From positions 1,054,001-1,118,000 of the forward strand of contig NZ_CP147920.1 in assembly GCF_039645995.1 (NCBI RefSeq): DNA of 64,000 nucleotides. Direction: 5' to 3'. Each line of letters begins with the position of its first letter. The first letter of the stretch is position 1. This DNA is from Sulfurimonas sp. HSL3-1 (GTDB lineage: Bacteria > Campylobacterota > Campylobacteria > Campylobacterales > Sulfurimonadaceae). Below, piece by piece: positions 1 to 8,860 of this stretch. The notes under the pieces were generated by a model. It was not told the origin of the DNA, ran no database searches, and saw nothing but the letters and a program-made list of their open reading frames with translations. The translations under genes were made by a program, and so were the position numbers.

Positions 1-375
1 ATCCACGCGGCGAAAACGAACATGGAGCTCAATGACGTGCACAACATCGATTTTGTGCGCATGAGCGCCGAGGAGTTCGTTCAGGCCCTCGACGGGGTGC
101 GGGAATTCAACCGAATGAAGGGGATTGACCTGCCGAGCTACCGTCTCGATACGATCTTCGTCGACCCGCCGCGTGCAGGGATGGACGAGGCCTCCTGCGA
201 TTTCGCCGCCCGGCATGAGCATATTCTCTACATCTCCTGCAATCCCGAAACGCTCAAGCGCGACCTGGAGTACCTGACGCGCACCCACCGCATCGAGGCG
301 ATGGCGATGTTCGACCAGTTCCCCTACACACACCATATGGAAATGGGCGTCAAGTTGAAAAAAGCGGCACAATAG
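1..375 (+). CDS. trmA: tRNA (uracil-5-)-methyltransferase TrmA, C-terminal part (5' end outside window)
   Basis: The reading frame is open from base 1 and ends at a TAG, so only the last 124 codons are present. The visible part holds the class I methyltransferase core of the TrmA family: DTIFVDPPRAGMD, followed by the catalytic-cysteine motif ISCNPETLKRDL, then the ending DQFPYTHHMEMGVKLKK typical of TrmA rather than RlmD. TrmA uses S-adenosylmethionine to make 5-methyluridine at position 54 of tRNA. The in-frame ATG at 22 is internal, not the start. Confidence 0.9.
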   Translation: MHAAKTNMELNDVHNIDFVRMSAEEFVQALDGVREFNRMKGIDLPSYRLDTIFVDPPRAGMDEASCDFAARHEHILYISCNPETLKRDLEYLTRTHRIEAMAMFDQFPYTHHMEMGVKLKKAAQ

Positions 376-428
376 AGGAGAGGGCAGCGCCCCCTTCCGG
401 ATAAACCATACTATTTTGGTGTGGATAC

Positions 429-458
429 TTGACAATGGCCTCCCGCCGGGAGTAAACT
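429..458 (+). promoter_or_regulatory. Promoter with internal palindrome ahead of the DUF4395-Rrf2 pair
   Basis: TTGACA (429-434) and TAAACT (453-458) are separated by 18 bases. A perfect palindrome, CTCCCG-C-CGGGAG (440-452), fills the spacer. An operator in this place would block RNA polymerase. The downstream pair encodes an Rrf2-type repressor, so autoregulation is a reasonable inference. Confidence 0.45.
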
Positions 459-506
459 GTGATACTTTTATGATGGAGCCGAAAAGGCCCCGACAAAGGT
501 TTTGCT

Positions 507-944
507 ATGGCACAGGCTTGTCCCATTAACTTCACAGCGGCTGACAACACGGTCAGCCGGATCCTTTCGCTTTTGACGACGGGAATCGTTGCACTCTTTT
601 TCCTGACGGGGGTGGCACCGCTGCTGTTCGCCCTCGGCGCGGACCTGCTGGTGCGCCTCCACGGCAACAAGCACTTCAGTCCGCTCTATCAGAGCGCTGT
701 GCTTCTCAAGCGATTGATGCGCCTGCCGGAGCAGAAGGTCGACGGCGCGGCCAAGAGCGTGGCCGGCCATTTCGGGCTGCTGTTTATCCTGCTGCTGATC
801 GTCGCGGCATCTCTGGGCCTGCAGCCGATGCTGGTGGCGGTCGCCTCTATCTACGTTCTTTGCCTGTTGATGGACGTCCTGTTCAATTTCTGCGTCGGCT
901 GCAAAGTCTATTACCTCTATCGTCTGATCGGCGGGGCGGCGTAA
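507..944 (+). CDS. DUF4395 membrane protein
   Basis: The 145-residue protein begins with the CP-containing motif MAQACPINFTAADN that marks the DUF4395 family and has about three to four hydrophobic segments (roughly residues 22-45, 88-110 and 112-130). A CVGC motif near the end may bind metal or be redox-active. The function of the family is not established. The stop codon shares one base with the ATG of the Rrf2 gene, so the two are translationally coupled. The start ATG is the first in the frame. The conserved cysteines next to an Rrf2 regulator suggest a redox or sulfur role, which is only an inference. Confidence 0.75.
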   Translation: MAQACPINFTAADNTVSRILSLLTTGIVALFFLTGVAPLLFALGADLLVRLHGNKHFSPLYQSAVLLKRLMRLPEQKVDGAAKSVAGHFGLLFILLLIVAASLGLQPMLVAVASIYVLCLLMDVLFNFCVGCKVYYLYRLIGGAA

Positions 945-1348
945 TGGCGGGGATCTCGTCAAAAGGGGTCTACGCCCTTGCCGCTATGCACGTGCTCTCC
1001 CATGCGCCGCAGCAGCGTCCGATGCAGATACGCGAGATCGCCGCGATGACATCGATCTCCCACGGCTACCTCGAGCAGATCCTCTCCGGGTTGCGGCGCG
1101 CCGGTCTCGTGACGAGCATCCGCGGCGCCGCCGGGGGGTACCAGCTCGCCGGCCGGGCGGCGGAGATCACGGTGCTGGAGATCCTGGAAGCCCTGGAAGG
1201 GCCGCTGTGCCAGACGGAGGGGAATGTCGGTTCAAGCGTCATCCTCGAGGCATTTTGGGGGAGCATGAATGAAAAAATACGGGCGATTTTCGACATGAAA
1301 CTCTCCGATATCGACCAGCTTTACCAACCCTATCACTATGCCATTTGA
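944..1348 (+). CDS. Rrf2-family transcriptional regulator
   Basis: A 134-residue protein with the Rrf2/IscR winged helix: SSKGVYALAAMHVLS, then IREIAAMTSISHGYLEQILSGLRRAGLV and the wing SIRGAAGGYQLA. The three clustered cysteines that hold the iron-sulfur cluster in IscR and NsrR are absent; only one cysteine (in GPLCQTEG) is visible, so a cluster of the IscR type is unlikely. I chose the ATG at 944, overlapping the DUF4395 stop, because the family begins directly with this helix; the frame stays open upstream, but only inside the DUF4395 gene. Confidence 0.85.
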   Translation: MAGISSKGVYALAAMHVLSHAPQQRPMQIREIAAMTSISHGYLEQILSGLRRAGLVTSIRGAAGGYQLAGRAAEITVLEILEALEGPLCQTEGNVGSSVILEAFWGSMNEKIRAIFDMKLSDIDQLYQPYHYAI

Positions 1349-1413
1349 TCACAACAACTGCGCTAACGCCCATTAATGGTTTCCGTTTAAGCAGAGGACG
1401 ACCCTGTTTATAT

Positions 1414-1419
1414 TATGAT
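1414..1419 (+). promoter_or_regulatory. Candidate -10 box for the HPt-domain gene
   Basis: TATGAT lies 48 bases before the ATG in an AT-rich gap. No good -35 is visible. A ribosome binding site AAGGA (1457-1461) stands five bases before the ATG at 1467. Confidence 0.3.
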
Positions 1420-1466
1420 AGTCTCATTGATTATTACCGCGCCTGTGTGGCCATCAAGGATGACCG

Positions 1467-2141
1467 ATGCCGTACCTCTCCATCATAGTGACCCTTCTGG
1501 TTGTAATCGTCCTGGCTGTCGTGGTTTCGGTCGTTGTGACGCGTCTGCGCAACCGCCACCATTTGGAGAACATGCGCGAAGCGGTCGAGCAGTCCAAATA
1601 CGCTGAAAAAAAGCCGTTGTCCAAACCCAAGGTAATGAAGGGTGCACAGCCGAATGTCGGCATCAAAGTGCTGCAAAGGGATGAAATCGCCGCAACCTCC
1701 GAAGCGGGCACACCTCCGGGCGCTGAAACCACGGCAGGGGAGCGCGGGGAGTTAGCGCCGCCCGAACAAGTCCCTGCCGAGGCGGCCGAACCCCTTTTTG
1801 TTCCTCGTCCCTATCCTCCTTTTAACAATGCCCGCGCCGTTGAGGAGTTCGGGCTTTCGCAGGAGGAGGCCAACAGCTTTATCGGCGAACTGGTCAGCCA
1901 GATCGAATCGGAACTTCCGGCGCTAGTGGCCGCTGTTACCGCGCTGGATATGGTCCGGGTCGAAGAGGCGATCCACAAGCTCAAAGGCTCGACGTCCAAT
2001 CTCGGGGAAGGGGGGATGACCGACCTGCTGTCTGATTTTAACGACTACGTCAAAAAGGGGCGCGACCCCGATACCCTCGATGAGTACGTGGCGAACCTGA
2101 ACTATTATCTTGCCGAACTCAAGAAGGTCGTCCCCTCTTAA
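1467..2141 (+). CDS. Membrane-anchored HPt (histidine phosphotransfer) protein
   Basis: Residues 4-26 form one transmembrane helix, followed by a basic stretch and a proline/alanine-rich linker to about residue 125. The C-terminal 95 residues look like an HPt four-helix domain, with the phospho-accepting histidine in EEAIHKLKGSTSNLG. Such domains relay phosphate between a hybrid kinase and a response regulator; no partner is adjacent. The gene ends four bases into recO, which is convergent. The family assignment rests on the HxLKG motif and the length of the domain. Confidence 0.75.
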   Translation: MPYLSIIVTLLVVIVLAVVVSVVVTRLRNRHHLENMREAVEQSKYAEKKPLSKPKVMKGAQPNVGIKVLQRDEIAATSEAGTPPGAETTAGERGELAPPEQVPAEAAEPLFVPRPYPPFNNARAVEEFGLSQEEANSFIGELVSQIESELPALVAAVTALDMVRVEEAIHKLKGSTSNLGEGGMTDLLSDFNDYVKKGRDPDTLDEYVANLNYYLAELKKVVPS

Positions 2142-2758
2142 AACCCTTCCAGGAGCGTCGCCCAGAGGAGATCGATCTCCTCGTCGCTCAGGAAGAGGGC
2201 GCTCTGATGTTTGAGCAGTTCGTCCGCGGCGTGCTTGTTGATCGGGGTACGGTGTGCACAATCGGTATGGGCGTACTGGAAAGCGCGGATCATGCAGACA
2301 GAGGCTTCGTCGATCGAGTTTTCGCAGAAAAAACAGTGCGTTCGATCCGGGCTGCGCCCCTCATAGTGCAGCAGGCGGGCATAGGCCTCGAGGGCGACGC
2401 GCTTGGGGTTCTGCGTGCCCCAGCGCTCCGCGGCGTCTTTGAGCAGGGTGAAATAGAAGCCCCCGGTCTCTTCGGATTCGCGCAGGTGGGGGTAGAAAAG
2501 CGAGACGAACGTGTGCCACAACCGTGTCCGCGCCGGATCGAGCAGCCAGGGGAAGCCGAGATGCACGACGTCGTAGAGCCGTCCGATGGAGGATTTGAGG
2601 GAGTGCTCGATCTCGAAATCGATCATATGCCCGAGGTTGATCGTCCCGTGGCGCGCCCCGTAGAAACGGTAAAGGGTCTCTAAGCGTTCCTGTGTCAAAA
2701 TGGCTAAAATAAGATCTTCGTCTTTGACCCGTTGGAGTCGAATGATGAACCCTTGCAC
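2138..2758 (-). CDS. recO: Recombination/repair protein RecO (short epsilonproteobacterial form)
   Basis: A 206-residue protein that begins MQGFIIRLQRVKDEDLILAIL, the N-terminal OB-fold start of RecO, and carries a CFFC...C...C set in the C-terminal half where many RecO proteins bind zinc. RecO helps RecR load RecA onto SSB-coated DNA in the RecFOR pathway. Campylobacterota RecO proteins are shorter and more diverged than the E. coli one, as here. It is transcribed away from gltB and its 3' end overlaps the HPt gene by four bases. Confidence 0.8.
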   Translation of the reverse strand: MQGFIIRLQRVKDEDLILAILTQERLETLYRFYGARHGTINLGHMIDFEIEHSLKSSIGRLYDVVHLGFPWLLDPARTRLWHTFVSLFYPHLRESEETGGFYFTLLKDAAERWGTQNPKRVALEAYARLLHYEGRSPDRTHCFFCENSIDEASVCMIRAFQYAHTDCAHRTPINKHAADELLKHQSALFLSDEEIDLLWATLLEGF

Positions 2759-2840
2759 TCTGCGTTTCTTCCTGTATCATTTATCATCACTAGTGTATAA
2801 AAAATCGGCTTTCAAAATAGAGCTTTAAAGCGTTTTGTAG

Positions 2841-2846
2841 TACAAT
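2841..2846 (+). promoter_or_regulatory. Candidate -10 box of gltBD
   Basis: TACAAT sits in the AT-rich gap between recO and gltB, 69 bases before the preferred gltB start. The -35 region is not recognisable. Confidence 0.3.
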
Positions 2847-2914
2847 ATTAGCAATCGGCACTTTTCTAAATACGGGAAATGTGCTTAATATATGCTTAAA
2901 TAAAGGTGAACCGA

Positions 2915-5900
2915 GTGGAATATTCTGACCTGTTACGTTCTTTTAAAGACAACTGCGGTTTCGGCCTGATTGCCAATATCGACAACCGGGCGTCCCATGA
3001 GACGCTCGAACGTGCCATCACGGCACTTGAGCGGATGATGCACCGCGGTGCGATCGCCGCAGACGGAAAAACCGGGGACGGGAGCGGACTGCTGCTCTCC
3101 ATGCCGACGGCGTTCATGCGCAAGATCGCGCAGGCCGAGGGTGTGGAGCTCCCGGAGATGTATGCGGTCGCGACCGTATTTACCCGCGTTAAAAAGCACC
3201 TCGAAGTGCTCAGCGACACCTGTACGCAAAACGACCTGAAAGTCATCCTCAAGCGTGAGGTCCCGGTCGACGACAACGCGCTCGGTCAGCAGGCGCTGGA
3301 TACGAAGCCGTACATCTACCACGTCTTCATCGTACCCAACTCCATCATGGCGACACAGCGCTTCGATGCGCTGCTCTACCTGAGCCGCAAAGAGACGGAA
3401 CACGCCCTGGAGCACGACGAGGATTTCTACATCCCCTCCATGTCGTCGCGGGTCATCTCTTTCAAGGGCCTGGTGATGCCGACGCACATCAAGGAGTTCT
3501 ACAAGGATTTTCAAGATCCCGATTTCAAGATCTCCTTCTCCCTGTTCCACCAGCGTTTCTCCACCAATACGCTGCCCAAATGGCGCCTGGCCCAGCCCTT
3601 CCGCGCCGTCGCCCACAACGGCGAGATCAACTCCGTCGAGGCGAACCGTTTCAACGTCCGCGTCAAATCCGAGTCGATCAAGAGTGAGATCTTCACGAAA
3701 AAAGAGCTTGAGCGTCTACTGCCGATCCTGCAGCCGGGCGCATCCGACAGCGCGAGTGCGGACAACTTCTTCGAGTTCCTCATCGCCAACGGCATGGATT
3801 TCTTCAAAGCGGCCCGCGCCGTCATCCCGGCACCGTGGCAGAACGCGCCGCACATGGACCCGGACCTGCGCGCCTTCTACGAGTACCACTCCACCGTCTT
3901 CGAAGCGTGGGACGGTCCGGCGGCCTTCTCGCTGACCGACGGCCGCTACATCGGCTGTGTCCTCGACCGTAACGGTCTGCGCCCCTCCAAGTACATCATC
4001 ACCCACGACGACACCCTCCTCATCACGAGCGAGTACGGGGTCATCGACCTGGATGAAGACAACATCAAAGAGCGCGGCCGCCTGCAGTCGGGCGAGATGA
4101 TCGGTCTCGACCTTAAATTCGGCAAGGTCCTCAAAAACGGGGAGATCAACGACTACCTTAAGGCGTCACAGCCCTATATGAAGTGGCTCAACGAACATAT
4201 GGTCTACCTCCAGGAGCACGTCGAAGAGCAGTACAGCGGGCACTGTATCCTTGACAAGGATGACCTCGTCCGCCGCCAGCGCTACTTCAACATCACCGAA
4301 GAGGTGATCGAGCAGGTCATCGAGCCGATGATCCGCGACGGCAAGGAAGCGGTCGGTTCCATGGGAGACGACACCCCGATGGCGGCGTTCAGTTCCAAAC
4401 AGCGCCACTTCAGCGACTTCTTCAAGCAGAAGTTTGCCCAGGTCACGAACCCGCCGATCGACCCGATCCGCGAGAAGGTGGTTATGAGCCTCAACACCGG
4501 TTTCGGCGAGACACACAACATCCTCGACGAACTGCCGTCGCATGCGCACCGACTCAAGGCGATCTCGCCGATCGTCACCTACGAGAAACTCGAAGTCCTG
4601 AAGTCCTACGGCGACGAGAATTCGCCGCGGTTCCAGCCTTTTTACAAGAATGCCACCTTCTCTACGGCCTTCGAAGGCGAGTTGAAGCCGGCCCTCGATG
4701 CCCTGGTGAAAACCGTGACCAAAGCGGTCAAGAAAGACGGCGTACGGATCGTCGTCCTTGAAGACAGCGGGCTGGATGCCACCCACCGTACCATCCCGAT
4801 GCTGATGGCGGTCGGACGCCTCAACAGCGCTCTGCTCGACGCCGGAGTGCGCCACCTGGTCTCCCTCGTCGCCGTCTCCTCCGAAGTGATCGACTCCCAC
4901 GGTGCGGCGACACTGATCGCCTACGGAGCGAGCGCGGTCTTCCCGGAGCTGCTCTTCTCCACTGCCGTCAATATGGTCGAGACGAGCAAGCCGCTGGAGG
5001 ATATCCCCTGCAGCGAAGCGCTTAAATCCGTTCACGGCGCCCTGAACGCCGGTCTGCTCAAGATCATGTCCAAAATGGGGATCTCCACGATCGCGTCGTA
5101 CCGCAACTCGGGTCTCTTCGACGTCCTGGGGCTGAGCCGCGAGATCGTCGACGACTGTTTCGGCGATTCGCACTGCCACATCCCGGGACTGGGCTACGAG
5201 GATATCGACGCCCGCCTGCAAAAAGCGCATGAAGAGGCCTATGACAATCTCGGCTTCAACAGCATCTTCCCGCTCAAGATCGGGGGCTTTTACAAGTTCT
5301 ACAACGGCCAGGAGTACCACGACTTCGGTCCGCAGGTCATCCACGCCATCCATGCGCTCAGCAAGTCGGGCGATCCGAAGGATTTCGAACGCCTCAAAGC
5401 GGTCGTCAATAACCGCGGACAGAAGTTCATCCGCGACTTCTTCGAACTCAAGTCCGATCGGGCGGCGATCGATATCAGCGAAGTTGAACCGGTCGAAGCG
5501 ATCACGAAACGCTTCAGCTCCGCGGCGATGAGCCTCGGCTCCATCTCGCCCGAGGCGCACCAGTGCATCGCCGAGGCAATGAACACCATCGGCGGCCAGT
5601 CCAACTCCGGTGAGGGTGGGGAAGATGCCGCGCGCTTCAAAACCGTGCTTAACTCCAAGATCAAGCAGGTCGCTTCGGGCCGCTTCGGCGTCACTCCGGC
5701 CTACCTGCGTTCGGCCGAGGAGATCCAGATCAAAGTCGCCCAGGGCGCGAAACCGGGCGAGGGCGGCCAGCTGCCGGGCCACAAGGTCTCGGCACTCATC
5801 GCGCGCCTGCGCCACACCGTGCCGGGCGTTACCCTGATCTCGCCGCCGCCGCACCACGACATCTACTCCATCGAGGACCTGGCACAGCTCATCTACGACC

Positions 5901-7354
5901 TCAAGCAGGTCAACCCGGACGCGAAGATCTCCGTCAAGCTCGTCTCCACGGCGGGCGTCGGTACGATCGCCGCGGGGGTCGCGAAGGCCTATGCGGACAA
6001 GATCATCATCTCCGGCGGCGACGGCGGTACCGGTGCGGCACCGCTCACCTCCATCAAGTTTGCCGGTAACCCGTGGGAACTGGGACTCTCCGAGGCGCAC
6101 AACGCGCTCAAAGCCAACGACCTGCGCAAGATGGTCCACGTCCAGACCGACGGCGGGCTCAAGACCGGGCTTGACGTTATCAAGGCGGCACTGCTCGGCG
6201 CGGAAAGCTACGCCTTCGGTACGGGTGTCCTCGCCATCGTCGGTTGTAAGATGCTGCGGATCTGCCACGTCAACAAATGTTCCGTCGGGATCGCAACGCA
6301 GAACGAAAAGCTGCGCAAAGAGTACTACAAAGGTACCGTGGCGCAGATCGTCAACTACTTCAAACTGCTCGCCGAGGATATCCGCGGCTACATGGCGCAG
6401 CTGGGTTACAAAACGCTTGACGAACTGATCGGCCGCAGCGACCTGCTCAAAGTCATCGACGACGAACTCGCGAAGAAGTTCGACTTCGGCAACGTCCTGC
6501 ACCGCGAACCGGGCGTCGATACCTGCCAGGTGGAGTCCAACGAACCGTTTGACGACAACGCCTTTGAAAAAGAGGTCCTCGAAGAGGTCCGCAGCGCGAT
6601 CAAGCACCCGGAGCACCCGGTCCGCATCACCCGCGACATCTGCAACCTCAACCGCAGCTTCGGTGCCCGCGTTTCCGGCGAAGTCGCCCGTTATTACGGC
6701 GATGCCGGACTCGCAGACGGTACGATCGACATCCGCCTCAAAGGGGTGGCGGGACAGGCCTTCGGTGCCTTCCTGATCAACGGGGTCAACCTGAGCCTCG
6801 AGGGCGTCGCGAACGACTACATCGGTAAAGGGATGCATGGCGGCAAGATCGTCATCAAGTCGGTGCATGAAGGCGGCAGTTTCAGCGGCGGGGGGAACAC
6901 CTGTCTGTACGGTGCGACGGGCGGTAAGCTCTATGTCAACGCCGCCGTCGGCGAACGCTTCGCCGTTCGTAACTCCGGTGCGCTCGCCATCGTCGAAGGC
7001 ACCGGCGACAGCCCGTGCGAATACATGACCGGCGGTATCGTCGTCATTCTCGGCAAGACCGGCGTCAACTTCGGTGCGGGGATGACGGGCGGGATCGCCT
7101 TCGTCTTCGACGAGGACCACAACTTCATCGAGAACGTTAACCGCGAACTGGTCGAAGCGGTCCGCATCGATACGGATGACGGCGACGAGGCGCGCCACTA
7201 TCTGAAGCGCCTGCTTAAAGACTATATCAATGAAACGGGCAGCTCGAAGGGGCGCATGATCCTTGACAATTTCCGTACGGAGATCCGCAACTTCTGGCTT
7301 GTCCGTCCTAAAAACCTGACCAAACTTCCGCTCAACCAGGAAAAGGGAGACTAA
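2915..7354 (+). CDS. gltB: Glutamate synthase, large (alpha) subunit
   Basis: GltB hydrolyses glutamine and passes the ammonia to 2-oxoglutarate to make glutamate. The nucleophile cysteine of the class II amidotransferase domain is in KDNCGFGLIANID close to the N terminus, so any propeptide is very short. The FMN-binding synthase domain contains GEGGEDAARF, GAKPGEGGQLPG and SGGDGGTGAAPL. The 3Fe-4S ligands are in CKMLRICHVNKC (Cx5Cx4C), followed by the glycine-rich GXGXG beta-helix domain. Length (about 1,480 residues) is normal. The GTG at 2915 fits best because AAGGTGA (2903-2909) is spaced for it; an in-frame GTG at 2906 would add three residues. gltD follows after two bases. Confidence 0.97.
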   Translation: MEYSDLLRSFKDNCGFGLIANIDNRASHETLERAITALERMMHRGAIAADGKTGDGSGLLLSMPTAFMRKIAQAEGVELPEMYAVATVFTRVKKHLEVLSDTCTQNDLKVILKREVPVDDNALGQQALDTKPYIYHVFIVPNSIMATQRFDALLYLSRKETEHALEHDEDFYIPSMSSRVISFKGLVMPTHIKEFYKDFQDPDFKISFSLFHQRFSTNTLPKWRLAQPFRAVAHNGEINSVEANRFNVRVKSESIKSEIFTKKELERLLPILQPGASDSASADNFFEFLIANGMDFFKAARAVIPAPWQNAPHMDPDLRAFYEYHSTVFEAWDGPAAFSLTDGRYIGCVLDRNGLRPSKYIITHDDTLLITSEYGVIDLDEDNIKERGRLQSGEMIGLDLKFGKVLKNGEINDYLKASQPYMKWLNEHMVYLQEHVEEQYSGHCILDKDDLVRRQRYFNITEEVIEQVIEPMIRDGKEAVGSMGDDTPMAAFSSKQRHFSDFFKQKFAQVTNPPIDPIREKVVMSLNTGFGETHNILDELPSHAHRLKAISPIVTYEKLEVLKSYGDENSPRFQPFYKNATFSTAFEGELKPALDALVKTVTKAVKKDGVRIVVLEDSGLDATHRTIPMLMAVGRLNSALLDAGVRHLVSLVAVSSEVIDSHGAATLIAYGASAVFPELLFSTAVNMVETSKPLEDIPCSEALKSVHGALNAGLLKIMSKMGISTIASYRNSGLFDVLGLSREIVDDCFGDSHCHIPGLGYEDIDARLQKAHEEAYDNLGFNSIFPLKIGGFYKFYNGQEYHDFGPQVIHAIHALSKSGDPKDFERLKAVVNNRGQKFIRDFFELKSDRAAIDISEVEPVEAITKRFSSAAMSLGSISPEAHQCIAEAMNTIGGQSNSGEGGEDAARFKTVLNSKIKQVASGRFGVTPAYLRSAEEIQIKVAQGAKPGEGGQLPGHKVSALIARLRHTVPGVTLISPPPHHDIYSIEDLAQLIYDLKQVNPDAKISVKLVSTAGVGTIAAGVAKAYADKIIISGGDGGTGAAPLTSIKFAGNPWELGLSEAHNALKANDLRKMVHVQTDGGLKTGLDVIKAALLGAESYAFGTGVLAIVGCKMLRICHVNKCSVGIATQNEKLRKEYYKGTVAQIVNYFKLLAEDIRGYMAQLGYKTLDELIGRSDLLKVIDDELAKKFDFGNVLHREPGVDTCQVESNEPFDDNAFEKEVLEEVRSAIKHPEHPVRITRDICNLNRSFGARVSGEVARYYGDAGLADGTIDIRLKGVAGQAFGAFLINGVNLSLEGVANDYIGKGMHGGKIVIKSVHEGGSFSGGGNTCLYGATGGKLYVNAAVGERFAVRNSGALAIVEGTGDSPCEYMTGGIVVILGKTGVNFGAGMTGGIAFVFDEDHNFIENVNRELVEAVRIDTDDGDEARHYLKRLLKDYINETGSSKGRMILDNFRTEIRNFWLVRPKNLTKLPLNQEKGD

Positions 7355-7356
7355 GA

Positions 7357-8739
7357 ATGAGAGAATTTTTAACGATTGGACGTATCGATCCCGCGAAACG
7401 CCTGGTGGTCGACCGCGTCAAAGACTTTAAAGAGATCTACGAAGTATTCAACAAGAACGAAGCCGGCGCGCAGAGCGACCGTTGTGTCCAGTGCGGCGAT
7501 CCCTACTGTCTGAACAAGTGTCCGCTGCACAACTACATCCCGCAGTGGCTCAAAGCCGTCGCCGAAAGCGACCTGGAGTTCGCCTTCAAGCTCTCCAACG
7601 AGCCGTCGCCTTTCCCGGAGGTCATGGGGCGGGTCTGCCCGCAGGACCGTCTGTGCGAAGGGGACTGTACCCTCAATGACGGCCACGGCGCCATCACGAT
7701 CGGTGCGGTCGAGGCGTTCATCAACGAGGAGGGGTTCAAAGCGGGCCTGAAACCGGAGTTCCCGGGGATCACGACGGACAAGAAGGTCGCGATCATCGGT
7801 TCCGGCCCGGCGGGCCTCTCCGCCGCCACCTACCTGCTGCGTTCGGGGATCGCCGTTACGATGTACGAGCGTGCCGACCGCGCCGGCGGGCTGATGACCT
7901 ACGGCATCCCGAACTTCAAGCTCGACAAGAAGATCGTCGACCGCCGCGTCAAACTGCTCGAAGAGGCGGGGATGGAACTGGTCCTGGAGTGCGAAGTCGG
8001 CAAAGACATCACCTTCGAGGAGATCGTCAACGGTCACGACGCCATCTTTATCGGGATCGGTGCGACCAAGGGTAAGACGGCTCGCATCACCGGTGAAAAG
8101 GCGCCGAACGTCTACATGGCGATGGAGTACCTTACCGCGATCCAGAAGAAGAACTTCAAACGCGCCTACGACAAGCAGTTTGAGTTCAAAGACCTTGACG
8201 TTGTTGTCATCGGGGGCGGGGATACGGCGATGGACTGTGTCCGTACCGCCAAGCGCGAAGGCGCGCGCAGCGTCAAGTGTCTCTACCGCCGCGACGCCTA
8301 CAATATGCCGGGCAGCCAGAAAGAGTACAAAAATGCGATGGAAGAGGGCGTGGATTTCCAATTCCAAGCCTCGCCGAAGCAGATCCTTCTGGACGAGAAC
8401 GGCCGCGCCGTCGGCGTCGAGATGGTCAAAACCGTCCTGGGTGCCAAAGACGAGAGCGGACGCCAGCGGATGGAAGAGGTCAAAGGGAGCGACTTTACGG
8501 TCAATGCCGACGTCGTCATCCTCGCCCTCGGTTTCGATCCGTCCGTTCCCTCGTTCCTGGCGGAGAACGGCATCGAGACAAACGCCTGGGGCGGGATCGT
8601 CATCGACGATAACAACCAGACCTCCACGGCGGGCATCTATGCCGGCGGCGACTGCTACCGGGGTGCGGACCTCGTTGTCAACGCCGTCTACGACGGCCGC
8701 GAAGCGGCGCGCTCCATCGTCAGAAGCCTGCTGAAATAA
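7357..8739 (+). CDS. gltD: Glutamate synthase, small (beta) subunit
   Basis: GltD takes electrons from NADPH through FAD and low-potential 4Fe-4S clusters and delivers them to GltB. Cysteine motifs CVQCGDPYCLNKCP and CPQDRLCEGDC form the N-terminal cluster domain; GSGPAGLSAA (about residue 147) is the FAD fold and GGGDTAMD (about residue 288) the NADPH fold. At 460 residues it is a typical GltD. Coupling to gltB by a two-base gap keeps the subunits in proportion. Confidence 0.97.
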   Translation: MREFLTIGRIDPAKRLVVDRVKDFKEIYEVFNKNEAGAQSDRCVQCGDPYCLNKCPLHNYIPQWLKAVAESDLEFAFKLSNEPSPFPEVMGRVCPQDRLCEGDCTLNDGHGAITIGAVEAFINEEGFKAGLKPEFPGITTDKKVAIIGSGPAGLSAATYLLRSGIAVTMYERADRAGGLMTYGIPNFKLDKKIVDRRVKLLEEAGMELVLECEVGKDITFEEIVNGHDAIFIGIGATKGKTARITGEKAPNVYMAMEYLTAIQKKNFKRAYDKQFEFKDLDVVVIGGGDTAMDCVRTAKREGARSVKCLYRRDAYNMPGSQKEYKNAMEEGVDFQFQASPKQILLDENGRAVGVEMVKTVLGAKDESGRQRMEEVKGSDFTVNADVVILALGFDPSVPSFLAENGIETNAWGGIVIDDNNQTSTAGIYAGGDCYRGADLVVNAVYDGREAARSIVRSLLK

Positions 8740-8740
8740 T

Positions 8741-8792
8741 GGCGCTTTTCAGCGCCGTTTCTATGCCGCTTCCCCTGAGCTTTTAGGGGAAG
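8741..8792 (+). terminator. Two tandem hairpins after gltD
   Basis: Stem 1 is GGCGCT/AGCGCC (8741-8746 with 8751-8756) followed by GTTTC. Stem 2 is CTTCCCCT/AGGGGAAG (8769-8776 with 8785-8792), followed after nine bases by CTTTTTC. Together they probably end gltBD transcription; the U-tracts are weak. Confidence 0.5.
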
Positions 8793-8860
8793 TCTGGGCA
8801 CTTTTTCGCTACAATTCCCCCAATCAATCAAAACTATTTCCGAACCCCGAAGGATACGTG

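Noticed and set aside
4166-7198. A 1,010-codon antisense open frame opposite gltB
   Set aside because: It is a shadow of the GC-rich gltB codons, has no family motifs and lies entirely within an intact gene.
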